DNA of 8,196 nucleotides from an uncultured Clostridia bacterium (GCA_937892865.1 CALBJG010000043.1:1-8196); one strand, 5' to 3'; shown: positions 1 through 6,958, counted from the first letter of the stretch. Translations and numbers: made by a program. The notes: generated by a model from the sequence alone, not told the origin.

Positions 1-346
1 AAGCCTTGCCTTTATCCAAAAGTGCGCCTTTGCGGAAATGCACATCTTCCCCTACTCCCGCCGTCCCGGCACCCCTGCGGATAAAATGCCCGGTCAGCAC
101 CCCAACGCCGTAAAAGAAGCCCGGAGCAAAGAGGCCATTGCCATCGCCGGGGAAATGAGCCGCCGCTACCGGGAAAGCCTCATCGGCACAGAACAAACGG
201 TGCTGTTTGAAGAGCCGGAGGGCGCATATTTTACCGGTCACGCCCCCAACTATGTAAAAGTTTACTACCGGGGCGAACATTTACACAATCAGGAAAAGTG
301 CGTCCGTATCACCGCCCTTTTCCGGGACGGGGTGCTGGCAGAATAA
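1..346 (+). CDS. mtaB: tRNA (N6-L-threonylcarbamoyladenosine(37)-C2)-methylthiotransferase MtaB, C-terminal part
   Basis: This is the 3' end of a gene entering from the left edge; codons are in frame from base 2 and about 114 residues are visible before the TAA. MtaB is a radical-SAM, iron-sulfur enzyme that adds a methylthio group to C2 of t6A37 in ANN-decoding tRNAs, giving ms2t6A. The visible part starts near the end of the radical-SAM domain: the block FAEMHIFPYSRRPGTPADKM is the conserved segment after the catalytic core. The TRAM-like RNA-binding tail follows, with the conserved G-HAPNYVKV block (usual form GYTxNYxxV). The catalytic CxxxCxxC cluster would lie outside the window. The family assignment rests on the HxFPYSxRxGTxA motif; the sister enzyme MiaB is less likely because its tail differs. 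Confidence 0.9.
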   Translation, partial: SLAFIQKCAFAEMHIFPYSRRPGTPADKMPGQHPNAVKEARSKEAIAIAGEMSRRYRESLIGTEQTVLFEEPEGAYFTGHAPNYVKVYYRGEHLHNQEKCVRITALFRDGVLAE

Positions 347-364
347 AAATTCACAATTAGGGGG

Positions 365-393
365 CAGACAAACCCCAAATTTTGTGATATACT
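365..393 (+). promoter_or_regulatory. Probable sigma-A promoter (extended -10) for the DUF3810-rsmG operon
   Basis: A -10 hexamer TATACT (388-393) is preceded by TGA, giving an extended -10 (TGnTATACT). A -35-like CAGACA (365-370, 4 of 6 matches to TTGACA) lies 17 bp upstream. The predicted start near 400 leaves a short leader before the GGAGG site at 413-417. The same TTGTGATAnACT core recurs in front of dapA. Assignment is by consensus match only. Confidence 0.55.
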
Positions 394-412
394 AATCAGA
401 AGCATTTGAATT

Positions 413-417
413 GGAGG
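413..417 (+). promoter_or_regulatory. Ribosome binding site fixing the start of the DUF3810 gene
   Basis: GGAGG lies 9 nt before the ATG at 427. The frame stays open back to a TTG at 406, but that codon is upstream of this site, so the ATG at 427 is the supported start. Confidence 0.8.
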
Positions 418-426
418 TGTATTCCA

Positions 427-1611
427 ATGAAATATTGGCGTGGCTATCTGGTCGCCGGTGTTTTGGGCGTGATCAGTTGGGCATTGACGGAATTTGCCAA
501 GACCCATACCGCCCTTGTGGATATGGTCTACCCTTATATCACCCGTTTGATCCAGACATTCCTTGCCCAGTGGAGCAGCGCTGTTCCTTTCTGTCTGTGG
601 CAGGTCTTGCTGTTGGCGCTGGGTATGGCGCTCCTTGCCACCGTGGTACTGATGGTGGTATTAAAATGGAATCCCATTCAGTGGTTTGGCTGGGTGCTGG
701 CGGCAGGCAGTGTCGTTCTGCTGCTCCATACCGGTCTTTACGGTCTGAATTATCACGCAGGTCCTCTGGCTGACGATATCCGTCTGGAAATGGCGGATGT
801 GACCGTTTCCCAGCGGGTCAATGCCGCCACCTACTACCGGGACAAAGCCAACGAACTGGCAAAACAAGTGACCCGAAACGCCGACGGCAGTGTGCAGTTT
901 GCGGATTTTGACGCGCTTTCTACCCAGGCAGCGGAAGGTTTCCGTGTGCTGACTTATGACAAAGCCATCTCCATTTTTGCCGGCTCTACCGTACCGGTGA
1001 AGGAACTGGGCTGGGCTGACGCCTTTACCCAACGGGGCATCACCGGCATTACCATCGCCATTACCGGCGAAGCCGCCGTCAATCCCCAGATCCCTGCTAT
1101 CAGCCTGCCCTTTACCATGTGCCATGAAATGGCGCACCGTATGAGTATCGTCAACGAGCGGGATGCCAACTTTGCCGCATTCCTCGCCTGCGATGCCAAT
1201 CCGGATGTCCAGTTCCAATATTCCGCCTACTTTATGGCATTCCGCTACTGCTATCTGGATCTGATGGCAGACTCCGGCAGCGCCGCGAAAGCCGCGGTCG
1301 CAAAACTCCGCAGCGGTATGAGCGAGGAACTTGCCCAGGATATGGTGGACTACGATTCTTTCTGGATGCTCTACCAGGATCCGGACAAGACCCAGCAGGC
1401 AGACGATATCAATAATCTCTACCTCACCACCAGTGGCGATGAAGACGGCGTAGAATCCTATGGCAATGTTACGGACCTGCTGGTCAGTTGGCATTATCAG
1501 GAGATCGTGCTTCCCACCTATGTGGAGGAAGAGGAAGTTTTCGATCCCTACGATGAAAACAGCGTTGACCTGATCACCAAAGGCACCGAGCCCACCACAT
1601 CTGAGGGCTGA
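427..1611 (+). CDS. DUF3810 family membrane protein with an HExxH (zinc metallopeptidase-like) motif
   Basis: The product is 394 residues. Three hydrophobic segments are visible near the N-terminus (about residues 5-25, 54-79 and 86-107), followed by a large soluble domain, probably extracytoplasmic. Around residue 233 is HEMAH (H233, E234, H237) followed by NERDANFAAFLAC, the signature of the DUF3810 family. In that family HExAH, a downstream Glu (E244 here) and an (E/D)AN block resemble a gluzincin-type zinc site. The role of the family is not established; peptidase activity is inferred from the motif alone. The acidic C-terminal tail (EEEEVFDPYDENSVD) has no recognised domain. The start is the ATG with GGAGG 9 nt upstream. 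The gene stops 4 nt before rsmG and is probably co-transcribed with it. Confidence 0.82.
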   Translation: MKYWRGYLVAGVLGVISWALTEFAKTHTALVDMVYPYITRLIQTFLAQWSSAVPFCLWQVLLLALGMALLATVVLMVVLKWNPIQWFGWVLAAGSVVLLLHTGLYGLNYHAGPLADDIRLEMADVTVSQRVNAATYYRDKANELAKQVTRNADGSVQFADFDALSTQAAEGFRVLTYDKAISIFAGSTVPVKELGWADAFTQRGITGITIAITGEAAVNPQIPAISLPFTMCHEMAHRMSIVNERDANFAAFLACDANPDVQFQYSAYFMAFRYCYLDLMADSGSAAKAAVAKLRSGMSEELAQDMVDYDSFWMLYQDPDKTQQADDINNLYLTTSGDEDGVESYGNVTDLLVSWHYQEIVLPTYVEEEEVFDPYDENSVDLITKGTEPTTSEG

Positions 1612-1615
1612 TGCT

Positions 1616-2308
1616 ATGCTGAAAACTTTATCAGAAACCCTGGCTATGCTGGAGATCCCTTTGGATCTACCTACCCAGCAGACCCTTTGCGCCTTTGGCG
1701 AGGCGGTGGTAAAGCAGAATGAAGTGATGAATCTCACCGCCATCACCGAGCCTGCCCAAGTGGCAATGCGCCATTTGGCAGATTCCGTTACCCCTCTGAA
1801 AGCGCTGGATCTGAAAGGCAAAAAGATCATCGATGTGGGCTGTGGCGCCGGTTTTCCCGGTGTGCCTTTGAAAATTGCCTGCCCCGATGCGGATGTGACC
1901 CTTTTGGACTCCCTGGGCAAACGGATGAACTGGCTGGAAACCATCCTGCCCCAACTGGGCGTAAACGCCACTTGCATCACCGCCCGGGCAGAAGAAGCGG
2001 TTGCCACCTGCCGGGAGCAGTACGATGTGGCTACCAGCCGCGCCGTTGCCCGGCTGAATATCCTTTTGGAACTCACTGCCCCTTATGTAAAAGTAGGCGG
2101 CTATGTGCTGGCGCTGAAAGGCATCGCCGCGGAAGAGGAGATCAATGAGGCAAAAAACGCCATTCGACGGTTAGGTCTGAAACTGGAGCGGACGGAAGTC
2201 TTCCCCATCGACGGGGCAGACCATAAAATCCTGGTCTTTAAAAAAGTATCTCCCACCCCTGCCCAGTATCCCAGAAGATACGCCAAGATCAAGCAATCTC
2301 CCCTGTAA
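1616..2308 (+). CDS. rsmG: 16S rRNA (guanine(527)-N7)-methyltransferase RsmG
   Basis: RsmG (older name GidB) uses S-adenosylmethionine to methylate N7 of G527 in the 530 loop of 16S rRNA, acting in the cytoplasm on the small subunit. The 230-residue product has the family's usual length and motif order. These are NLTAI (39-43), RHLADS (52-57), the SAM-binding glycine loop DVGCGAGFPGVPLKI (73-87), ITARAEE (121-127), ATSRAVA (139-145) and the lysine/arginine-rich C-terminal tail (YPRRYAKIKQSPL). The start ATG is 4 nt after the DUF3810 stop. GAGGG at 1603-1607, inside the end of that gene, serves as ribosome binding site, which suggests translational coupling. The gene is followed at once by a terminator. 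In many bacteria loss of RsmG gives low-level streptomycin resistance. Confidence 0.96.
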   Translation: MLKTLSETLAMLEIPLDLPTQQTLCAFGEAVVKQNEVMNLTAITEPAQVAMRHLADSVTPLKALDLKGKKIIDVGCGAGFPGVPLKIACPDADVTLLDSLGKRMNWLETILPQLGVNATCITARAEEAVATCREQYDVATSRAVARLNILLELTAPYVKVGGYVLALKGIAAEEEINEAKNAIRRLGLKLERTEVFPIDGADHKILVFKKVSPTPAQYPRRYAKIKQSPL

Positions 2309-2310
2309 TC

Positions 2311-2338
2311 AAAAGCCGTCCACCCGGACGGCTTTTTT
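2311..2338 (+). terminator. Intrinsic terminator after rsmG
   Basis: A perfect 7-bp GC-rich stem, GCCGTCC (2315-2321) with GGACGGC (2326-2332), closes an ACCC loop. It is followed by six T residues and preceded by four A residues that can lengthen the stem. It begins 3 nt after the rsmG stop and separates this operon from dapA. Confidence 0.92.
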
Positions 2339-2385
2339 GCGCAACAAATTCGCACTTTATCGGGGCATCCCGACTGATTTCCTCC

Positions 2386-2414
2386 TTGTAAATAAGAACA
2401 AATTGTGATAAACT
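2386..2414 (+). promoter_or_regulatory. Probable sigma-A promoter (extended -10) for the dap operon
   Basis: TTGTAA (2386-2391) and TAAACT (2409-2414) are separated by 17 bp, and TGA immediately before the -10 makes it an extended -10. The predicted start near 2420 leaves a leader of only about 40 nt. There is therefore no room for a lysine riboswitch ahead of dapA. The call rests on consensus matching. Confidence 0.55.
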
Positions 2415-2443
2415 ATTTATGTAAGTGTAATAAGTTACGGACA

Positions 2444-2451
2444 AAAGGAGG
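2444..2451 (+). promoter_or_regulatory. Ribosome binding site fixing the dapA start
   Basis: AAAGGAGG lies 7 nt before the ATG at 2459. The reading frame is open for 18 more codons upstream (to a GTG at 2405), but that stretch contains the promoter -10 and this site, so it is not coding. Confidence 0.9.
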
Positions 2452-2458
2452 TTTTTCT

Positions 2459-3346
2459 ATGAAAAACACCGTTTTTAAAGGTTTTGCCACCGCAATGGTC
2501 ACCCCTATGACCACCACCGGCGTAGACTATGATACCCTGGCGCGGTTTATTGAGTTCCAAATCGAAAACGGCATTCACGCCTTAGTCGCCGTAGGCACCA
2601 CCGGTGAGAGCGCCACCCTCAGCCCGGAAGAACGGAAAGCCGTGATCCGCTTTACCGTAAAGCAGGTCAATGGCCGTGTTCCCGTGATCGCCGGCTGCGG
2701 CACCAATAATACCGAGCACGTTTTGGACTTTACCAGAGCCGCCTGCGACGATGGCGCAGACGCCATTTTGGCTGTCACCCCCTACTATAACAAAGCCACC
2801 CAGGGCGGCCTCATCGCCCACTATACCGCCGTGGCGGACGCTTCCGAGAAACCCATTATCCTCTACAATGTCCCCAGCCGCACCGGTTGCAATATGCTCC
2901 CGGACACCGTGGCTACCCTGGCAGAGCACGAAAAGATCTGCGGCATCAAGGAAGCCAGCGGCAATATGGCGCAAGTGGTGGAACTGTTAGCCAAATGCGG
3001 CGATAAGATCGACCTTTACTCCGGCGAAGATGCCCTGACCGTACCGATGATGGCAATGGGCGGCGTCGGCTGTATCAGTGTGCTGTCCAATGTAATGCCC
3101 AAAGAATCTGCCGAAATGGCAAATAAGTTCTTTGCCGGCGACCTGGCAGGCGCAGCCGAACTGCAGAAGAAAACATTGGGTCTTGTAAATGCCCTGTTCT
3201 GCGAGGTCAACCCCATTCCCGCCAAAGCGGCTGTCACCGCTATGGGCTTCGGCACCGAGCATCTGCGCCTGCCCCTGACACCCATGGAGCCGAAAAACCG
3301 GGAACGCCTCTTTGACGAGATGCGCCGTCTGGGGGTTCTGAAATGA
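2459..3346 (+). CDS. dapA: 4-hydroxy-tetrahydrodipicolinate synthase DapA
   Basis: DapA condenses pyruvate with L-aspartate semialdehyde to 4-hydroxy-tetrahydrodipicolinate, the first committed step of the diaminopimelate/lysine pathway, in the cytoplasm. The 295-residue product has the normal length of this TIM-barrel, class I aldolase-type family. Visible motifs are GTTGES (46-51, with the catalytic Thr pair), TPYYNK (107-112, with the tyrosine contributed to the neighbouring subunit), YNVPSRT (136-142; Tyr136 and the substrate-binding Arg141) and GIKEASG (162-168) with the Schiff-base lysine K164. GGVGCISVLSN follows at 201-211. The start is set by AAAGGAGG. Its stop overlaps the dapB start in ATGA, which implies coupled translation. 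Confidence 0.97.
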   Translation: MKNTVFKGFATAMVTPMTTTGVDYDTLARFIEFQIENGIHALVAVGTTGESATLSPEERKAVIRFTVKQVNGRVPVIAGCGTNNTEHVLDFTRAACDDGADAILAVTPYYNKATQGGLIAHYTAVADASEKPIILYNVPSRTGCNMLPDTVATLAEHEKICGIKEASGNMAQVVELLAKCGDKIDLYSGEDALTVPMMAMGGVGCISVLSNVMPKESAEMANKFFAGDLAGAAELQKKTLGLVNALFCEVNPIPAKAAVTAMGFGTEHLRLPLTPMEPKNRERLFDEMRRLGVLK

Positions 3347-4062
3347 GAGTCATCATTTGCGGCGCCAACGGCGCTATGGGCCGTCTTTTGTGTCTGTGCC
3401 TGCAGGAGCATATTGCAGGCTGTGTCAGTTTGGACGGCGCCTGCGGTGTCCCCAAAACATTCCGGGAACTGGGCCGCTGCACTGCGGATGTGATCATCGA
3501 CTTTTCCCACCACAGTGTCACCGCCGAACTGCTGGACTATGCCAAAGCCTGCGGTATGGCTGCTGTGATCTGTTCCACCGGTCACACCGAGGAAGAAAAA
3601 GCAATGATCCGGGAAGCCGCCAAAGAGATCCCGATATTCTACAGCGGCAATATGAGCGTGGGTATCGCCGTGCTCTGCGGTCTTGCCAAAGAGGCGGCCG
3701 CCGCTTTCCCCGATGCGGATATTGAGATCGTGGAGATCCACCACAACCGGAAAGTGGACGCCCCCAGCGGCACTGCCAATATGCTCTTTGATGCTGTAAA
3801 GGAAGTCCGTCCCCAAGCCAAAAAGGTATGCGGCAGAGCGGGCGAAGGCAAACGGCAGAAAGATGACATCGGCATCCAGTCCCTGCGTATGGGCAATGTG
3901 GTTGGCATTCACGAGATCCACATCTGCACCCACAGTCAGACCCTGACTCTCCGTCACGAAGCCCACGACCGGCAGATGTTTGCCGACGGCGCGATCATGG
4001 CTGCTGAATTTCTCATCGACCAGCCCGCAGGCCTTTACACCATGAAAGACCTGCTGAAATAA
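3343..4062 (+). CDS. dapB: 4-hydroxy-tetrahydrodipicolinate reductase DapB
   Basis: DapB reduces the DapA product to tetrahydrodipicolinate with NAD(P)H. The 239-residue product starts with the Rossmann nucleotide-binding loop GANGAMG (7-13) and continues with STGHT (78-82). It carries the catalytic signature EIHHNRKVDAPSGTA (131-145; His/Lys pair H134 and K137) and the C-terminal SLRMGNVVGIHEI (180-192). It is somewhat shorter than the common 250-270 residues; the N-terminal domain after the first strands looks compact, but no key motif is lost. The ATG overlaps the dapA TGA by 4 bp. Only a weak GGGGG stretch is near the start, so reinitiation from dapA translation is the likely mode. Confidence 0.96.
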   Translation: MRVIICGANGAMGRLLCLCLQEHIAGCVSLDGACGVPKTFRELGRCTADVIIDFSHHSVTAELLDYAKACGMAAVICSTGHTEEEKAMIREAAKEIPIFYSGNMSVGIAVLCGLAKEAAAAFPDADIEIVEIHHNRKVDAPSGTANMLFDAVKEVRPQAKKVCGRAGEGKRQKDDIGIQSLRMGNVVGIHEIHICTHSQTLTLRHEAHDRQMFADGAIMAAEFLIDQPAGLYTMKDLLK

Positions 4063-4064
4063 GT

Positions 4065-4186
4065 AAATGCAGGGGCGTGCAACACCGACCCGCTGTGTCA
4101 TTGCGAACCGGTGACTCATGTCACCGGTGTGGCAATCCGTTTTCCTTACAGCGGGTCGATTTGTTTTTGCACGCCCATCTGCATTT
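4065..4186 (+). repeat. 122-nt nested palindromic intergenic element between dapB and dapF
   Basis: Three nested perfect stems fill almost the whole dapB-dapF gap. The outer arm AAATGCAG + GGGCGTGCAA (4065-4082) pairs with TTGCACGCCC (4167-4176) and CTGCATTT (4179-4186), with a 2-nt bulge. The middle arm CGACCCGCTGT (4086-4096) pairs with ACAGCGGGTCG (4148-4158). The inner arm CCGGTGAC (4108-4115) pairs with GTCACCGG (4120-4127) around a TCAT loop, supported by ATTGC (4100-4104) with GCAAT (4132-4136). The core TGTCATTGCGA...GTGGCAATCCG resembles a palindromic intergenic repeat I recall from many Clostridia genomes. That is recollection, not a search. No coding potential is evident. In mRNA it would form a long hairpin between the two cistrons. 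Confidence 0.85.
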
Positions 4187-4193
4187 GGGAGGA
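4187..4193 (+). promoter_or_regulatory. dapF ribosome binding site abutting the palindrome
   Basis: GGGAGGA lies 6 nt before the ATG at 4200 and begins at the base right after the outer stem of the palindrome. The frame is open upstream to 4077, but that part is the palindrome, so this site marks the true start. Confidence 0.88.
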
Positions 4194-4199
4194 ACCCCT

Positions 4200-4961
4200 A
4201 TGAAAGTGTACCATATGAGCGGCGCAGGCAATGACTTTGCGGTCATTGACGCCCGGGATCAGGATATCGACCTGCGATCTCTCGCCATATCCCTGTGCGG
4301 GAAAACCGGCGCGGACGGTTTTTTGGCATTGGACCGGTCGGATATTGCTCACTTCCGCCTGCATTTTTACAACCCGGACGGTCTCCGGGGGGAAATGTGC
4401 GGCAACGGCGCAAGATGCATCTGCCGCTTTGCCTATGACCTGGGCATCGCCCCGGCAGAAATGTCTGTGCAGACCGATGCGGGCATCGTTTACGGCTGGC
4501 ATCTTTCGGAAGATACCTACCGGGTCAAACTGAACGACCCGGGCATACTGGATTTAAACCGCACAGAAAACGCCTCCTATGTGGAACTGGGTGACCCCGG
4601 CATTCCCCACAGTGTCACGGAACTGAAAGAATTGGGGTTTGATGATTTGGAAACTTTGCGTCCCCTTGCCCTTTCCATTCGTCACGATCCTGCATTCCCC
4701 AAAGGGGTGAATGTAAACCTCTTCACCCGGCTGGGCGATGACCGGATCCGTATCCTTACTTACGAGAGGGGCGTGGAGGATTACACCCTTGCCTGCGGCA
4801 CCGGCTGCGGCAGCGTGGCGGTAACGCTGAAAGAAAGAGGTCTTCTCCCCGGCAATAAACTCATCTGTGAAAACCGGGGCGGTAACTTAACTGTGGAAAT
4901 AAACGATACCGGTCTTTTTTTGGAAGGCCCGGCAGAGATCTTGAATATCTTTACCATTTAA
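4200..4961 (+). CDS. dapF: Diaminopimelate epimerase DapF
   Basis: DapF interconverts L,L- and meso-diaminopimelate without a cofactor, using two cysteines as acid and base. It supplies meso-DAP for peptidoglycan and for lysine synthesis. The 253-residue product has MSGAGNDF (6-13), the first active-site block EMCGNGARC (65-73, Cys67), GIPHSV (134-139), PKGVNVNL (168-175) and the second block ERGVEDYTLACGTGCGS (189-205, Cys199). It is slightly shorter than the usual 270-280 residues but both catalytic cysteines are present. It follows dapB after the palindromic element and has no convincing promoter of its own, so it is probably read from the dapA promoter. No dapL, dapD or lysA is in view; the intervening steps are encoded elsewhere. 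Confidence 0.96.
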   Translation: MKVYHMSGAGNDFAVIDARDQDIDLRSLAISLCGKTGADGFLALDRSDIAHFRLHFYNPDGLRGEMCGNGARCICRFAYDLGIAPAEMSVQTDAGIVYGWHLSEDTYRVKLNDPGILDLNRTENASYVELGDPGIPHSVTELKELGFDDLETLRPLALSIRHDPAFPKGVNVNLFTRLGDDRIRILTYERGVEDYTLACGTGCGSVAVTLKERGLLPGNKLICENRGGNLTVEINDTGLFLEGPAEILNIFTI

Positions 4962-4989
4962 AAATGGGCGATCACAGATCGCCCATTTT
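4961..4989. terminator. Bidirectional intrinsic terminator shared by dapF and oppF
   Basis: A perfect 10-bp stem, ATGGGCGATC (4964-4973) with GATCGCCCAT (4977-4986), encloses a 3-nt loop. It is extended by AAA/TTT to 13 bp and flanked by T runs on both strands, so it can stop transcription from either side. It starts at the last base of the dapF TAA. On the minus strand it contains the last five codons of oppF, with the TGA stop (4972-4974) at the loop. Only 10 bp separate the two convergent genes. Confidence 0.92.
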
Positions 4990-5901
4990 CTTTTTGCGCA
5001 TTTCCCGGTAACTGGTCAGTTCTGCTTCTGTTCCCCGGACAAAATGCTCGCCGCCCACAGCGCAAAGGGCGGTTTTTTCTGTCTCTTGCCCGGGGGTATA
5101 AGGTAACAGCGCTTTCTGCCGCTCCAGGATCGGATCGGGTATGGGAATGGCAGAAATCAGACTTTTTGTATACGGATGCAGAGGGCAGCGGAACAGTTCT
5201 TCCGCCGGCGCAATTTCCACCATCTCCCCCTTGCAGATCACACCGATCCGCTGGGAGATCAGCCGCACCACCGAAAGATCGTGGGCGATAAACAAGTAAC
5301 TTGTCCCCTGCCGCCTGCGGAAATCCTCCATCAAATTCAGAACCTGCGCCCGGACAGATACATCCAGCGCAGAGATGGGCTCATCTGCCACCACCAGTTC
5401 CGGATGCATCACCATCGCCCGGGCAAAACCGATCCGCTGGCGCTGACCCCCGGAAAATTCGTGGGGATACCGGCTCAAATGCTCCGGCAGCAGCCCCACT
5501 TCCAACAGCATTTGGGTCACCTTTTGCCGCAGATCTTCTTTGCTTTCATATAAATGGAAATTCCGAAGTCCTTCGCCGATAATATCCGCCACTGTTGCCC
5601 GGTCATTTAAGGACGATGCCGGATCCTGAAACACCATTTGTATCTGCCGGAGCAGACTCTTACGCCGCTTGTGGGTAATATCTTCCCCTTTGTAGAGGAT
5701 CTGTCCCCCGGTGACGGTGTTCAGCCCCATCACCGCCCTGCCGATGGTGGTCTTTCCCGACCCGGACTCCCCCACCAGAGAAAACACTTCCCCTTTGTAA
5801 ATGGAAAAAGAAGCGTCTTTTACCGCCTGCACCGCCTTTTTCCCCTTGCCGAATGTAATATCCACATTCTTAAGTTCCAGCAGAACTTCCCGATTATCCA
5901 A
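4972..5901 (-). CDS. oppF: Oligopeptide ABC transporter ATP-binding protein, OppF/AmiF type
   Basis: This is the second ATPase of an oligopeptide importer; it would pair with OppD on the cytoplasmic side of the permeases. The 309-residue product has Walker A GESGSGKT (44-51), Q-loop FQDP (91-94), signature FSGGQRQ (149-155), Walker B LVVADEP (169-175) with catalytic Glu174, D-loop SALD (177-180) and switch His207. The oligopeptide-type tail includes PLHPYTKSLISAIPIPDP and the HFVRGTEAELTSYREM end seen in AmiF-like proteins. The start is a TTG (5899-5901) inside the end of oppD, chosen because AGGAGG lies 9 nt upstream and no ATG is near. The 8-bp overlap with oppD points to coupled translation. 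The substrate (peptides rather than nickel or sugars) is inferred from family features. Confidence 0.93.
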   Translation of the reverse strand: MDNREVLLELKNVDITFGKGKKAVQAVKDASFSIYKGEVFSLVGESGSGKTTIGRAVMGLNTVTGGQILYKGEDITHKRRKSLLRQIQMVFQDPASSLNDRATVADIIGEGLRNFHLYESKEDLRQKVTQMLLEVGLLPEHLSRYPHEFSGGQRQRIGFARAMVMHPELVVADEPISALDVSVRAQVLNLMEDFRRRQGTSYLFIAHDLSVVRLISQRIGVICKGEMVEIAPAEELFRCPLHPYTKSLISAIPIPDPILERQKALLPYTPGQETEKTALCAVGGEHFVRGTEAELTSYREMRKKKMGDL

Positions 5902-6958
5902 GTGTTTTGTCCTCCTGCAGTTTCCGGTGAAGATCCCGGATCCGCTCCGGTTTTTCCGTACGGGGCGCCCGGGGGTCTGCCAGCCAGGATCTGACCGTGT
6001 GCGTGGGTGTTACGGAAAATTGCGGGGGCATCTTCCGTGTGTCGATGACCAACCGGTAAGGATTCCGGGGAGCAAAGGCATCCCCGGTGATCTCTTTATA
6101 TAAAGATGGCGGCGAGCCGGGAATGGCGAAAAGTTTTTCACCCCGCTTCCCCAGTTGGGGCAAACTGCCGAGAAGCGCCCAGGTGTAAGGATGCCGGGGA
6201 TCGTAAAATATCTCCTCTGCCGTTCCCAGTTCCACCACCTGCCCGGCATACAGTACCGCCACCCGGTCTGCCACATTGGCGACCACACCCAGATCGTGGG
6301 TGATGAACACCACCGCAAAACCCAGTTCCCGCTGGAGTTTTTTAATGAGTTCCAATATCTGCGCCTGCACCGTCACATCCAGCGCCGTGGTCGGTTCATC
6401 GCATATCAGGATCTCCGGACGGCAGGCAAGGGCGATGGCGATCACGATCCGCTGGCGCATCCCCCCGGAATACTGAAAGGGGTAATCTCCAAACCGTTTC
6501 TCCGGCTCCGGGATGCCCACCTTTTCCATAATTTCCAGCGCCTGGGCTTTGGCTTCTTTCCTGGCGCAGTTCCGGTGCAGACGGATCACCGACAAAATTT
6601 GCTGACCAATGGTGACCGTGGGATTCAGAGCGGTCATAGGGTCCTGAAAAACGCTGGCGATCACACTGCCCCGCAGAGGCCGCCACTGCCGTTCTTTCCG
6701 GAACTGGGCAAGATCCGTCACCTGCCCATTTCGGCGGAGCAGGATCTGTCCCCGGGTGATAGCGCCGTTTTCCTCCAGCATACCGGAAAATGCCCTGGTC
6801 AGCACACTTTTTCCCGACCCGGATTCCCCCACGATCGCCAAAGTCTGCCCCGGATACAGAGAAATGTCCACACCCCGGATAGCCTGAAGATCCCGCCCCC
6901 GCACCCGGAAAGACACCCACAGATCCCTGATCTCCAATAAAGCCTCCTGCTTTTCCAT
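5894..6958 (-). CDS. oppD: Oligopeptide ABC transporter ATP-binding protein, OppD/AmiE type
   Basis: This is the first ATPase of the peptide importer. The 354-residue product has Walker A GESGSGKS (44-51), Q-loop FQDP (104-107), signature YSGGMRQ (163-169), Walker B ILICDEP (183-189) with Glu188, D-loop TALD (191-194) and switch His221. The HPYTWALLGSLPQL and AIPGSPPSL blocks typical of oligopeptide ATPases follow. The tail GDAFAPRNPYRLVID...PPQFSVTPTH is of the AmiE/Gram-positive OppD kind and lacks the cysteine cluster seen in DppD-like proteins. The chosen start is the ATG at 6956-6958 behind a purine-rich AAAGGGGGGG stretch. An in-frame TTG six codons upstream is less likely because it lies before that stretch. 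Upstream are the repeat element and oppC; downstream is oppF. Confidence 0.93.
   Translation of the reverse strand: MEKQEALLEIRDLWVSFRVRGRDLQAIRGVDISLYPGQTLAIVGESGSGKSVLTRAFSGMLEENGAITRGQILLRRNGQVTDLAQFRKERQWRPLRGSVIASVFQDPMTALNPTVTIGQQILSVIRLHRNCARKEAKAQALEIMEKVGIPEPEKRFGDYPFQYSGGMRQRIVIAIALACRPEILICDEPTTALDVTVQAQILELIKKLQRELGFAVVFITHDLGVVANVADRVAVLYAGQVVELGTAEEIFYDPRHPYTWALLGSLPQLGKRGEKLFAIPGSPPSLYKEITGDAFAPRNPYRLVIDTRKMPPQFSVTPTHTVRSWLADPRAPRTEKPERIRDLHRKLQEDKTLG
5911..5916 (-). promoter_or_regulatory. Ribosome binding site supporting the TTG start of oppF
   Basis: On the minus strand AGGAGG is followed by 9 nt and then TTG GAT AAT. This perfect site within the oppD 3' end supports a non-ATG start for oppF. 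Confidence 0.85.

Noticed and set aside
355..383. Possible weak hairpin terminator after mtaB (GGGG/CCCC with flanking AATT/AATT and four T residues)
   Set aside because: The stem is only four G-C pairs with a long loop and a short T run, and it overlaps the predicted promoter. Evidence is too weak for a terminator call.
661..2076. Long minus-strand open frame (471 codons) opposite the DUF3810 gene and rsmG
   Set aside because: It is antisense to two well-supported genes, shows no recognisable domain and has no ribosome binding site; it is a shadow of the GC-rich plus-strand codon use.
2339..2458. Lysine riboswitch upstream of dapA
   Set aside because: The space between the rsmG terminator and dapA is about 120 nt, and the predicted leader is about 40 nt. 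No conserved lysine-riboswitch helices are visible, and the element needs roughly 180 nt.
3016..4119. Long minus-strand open frame (367 codons) opposite dapA and dapB
   Set aside because: It lies antisense to two clear genes with catalytic motifs, and its translation resembles no known protein.
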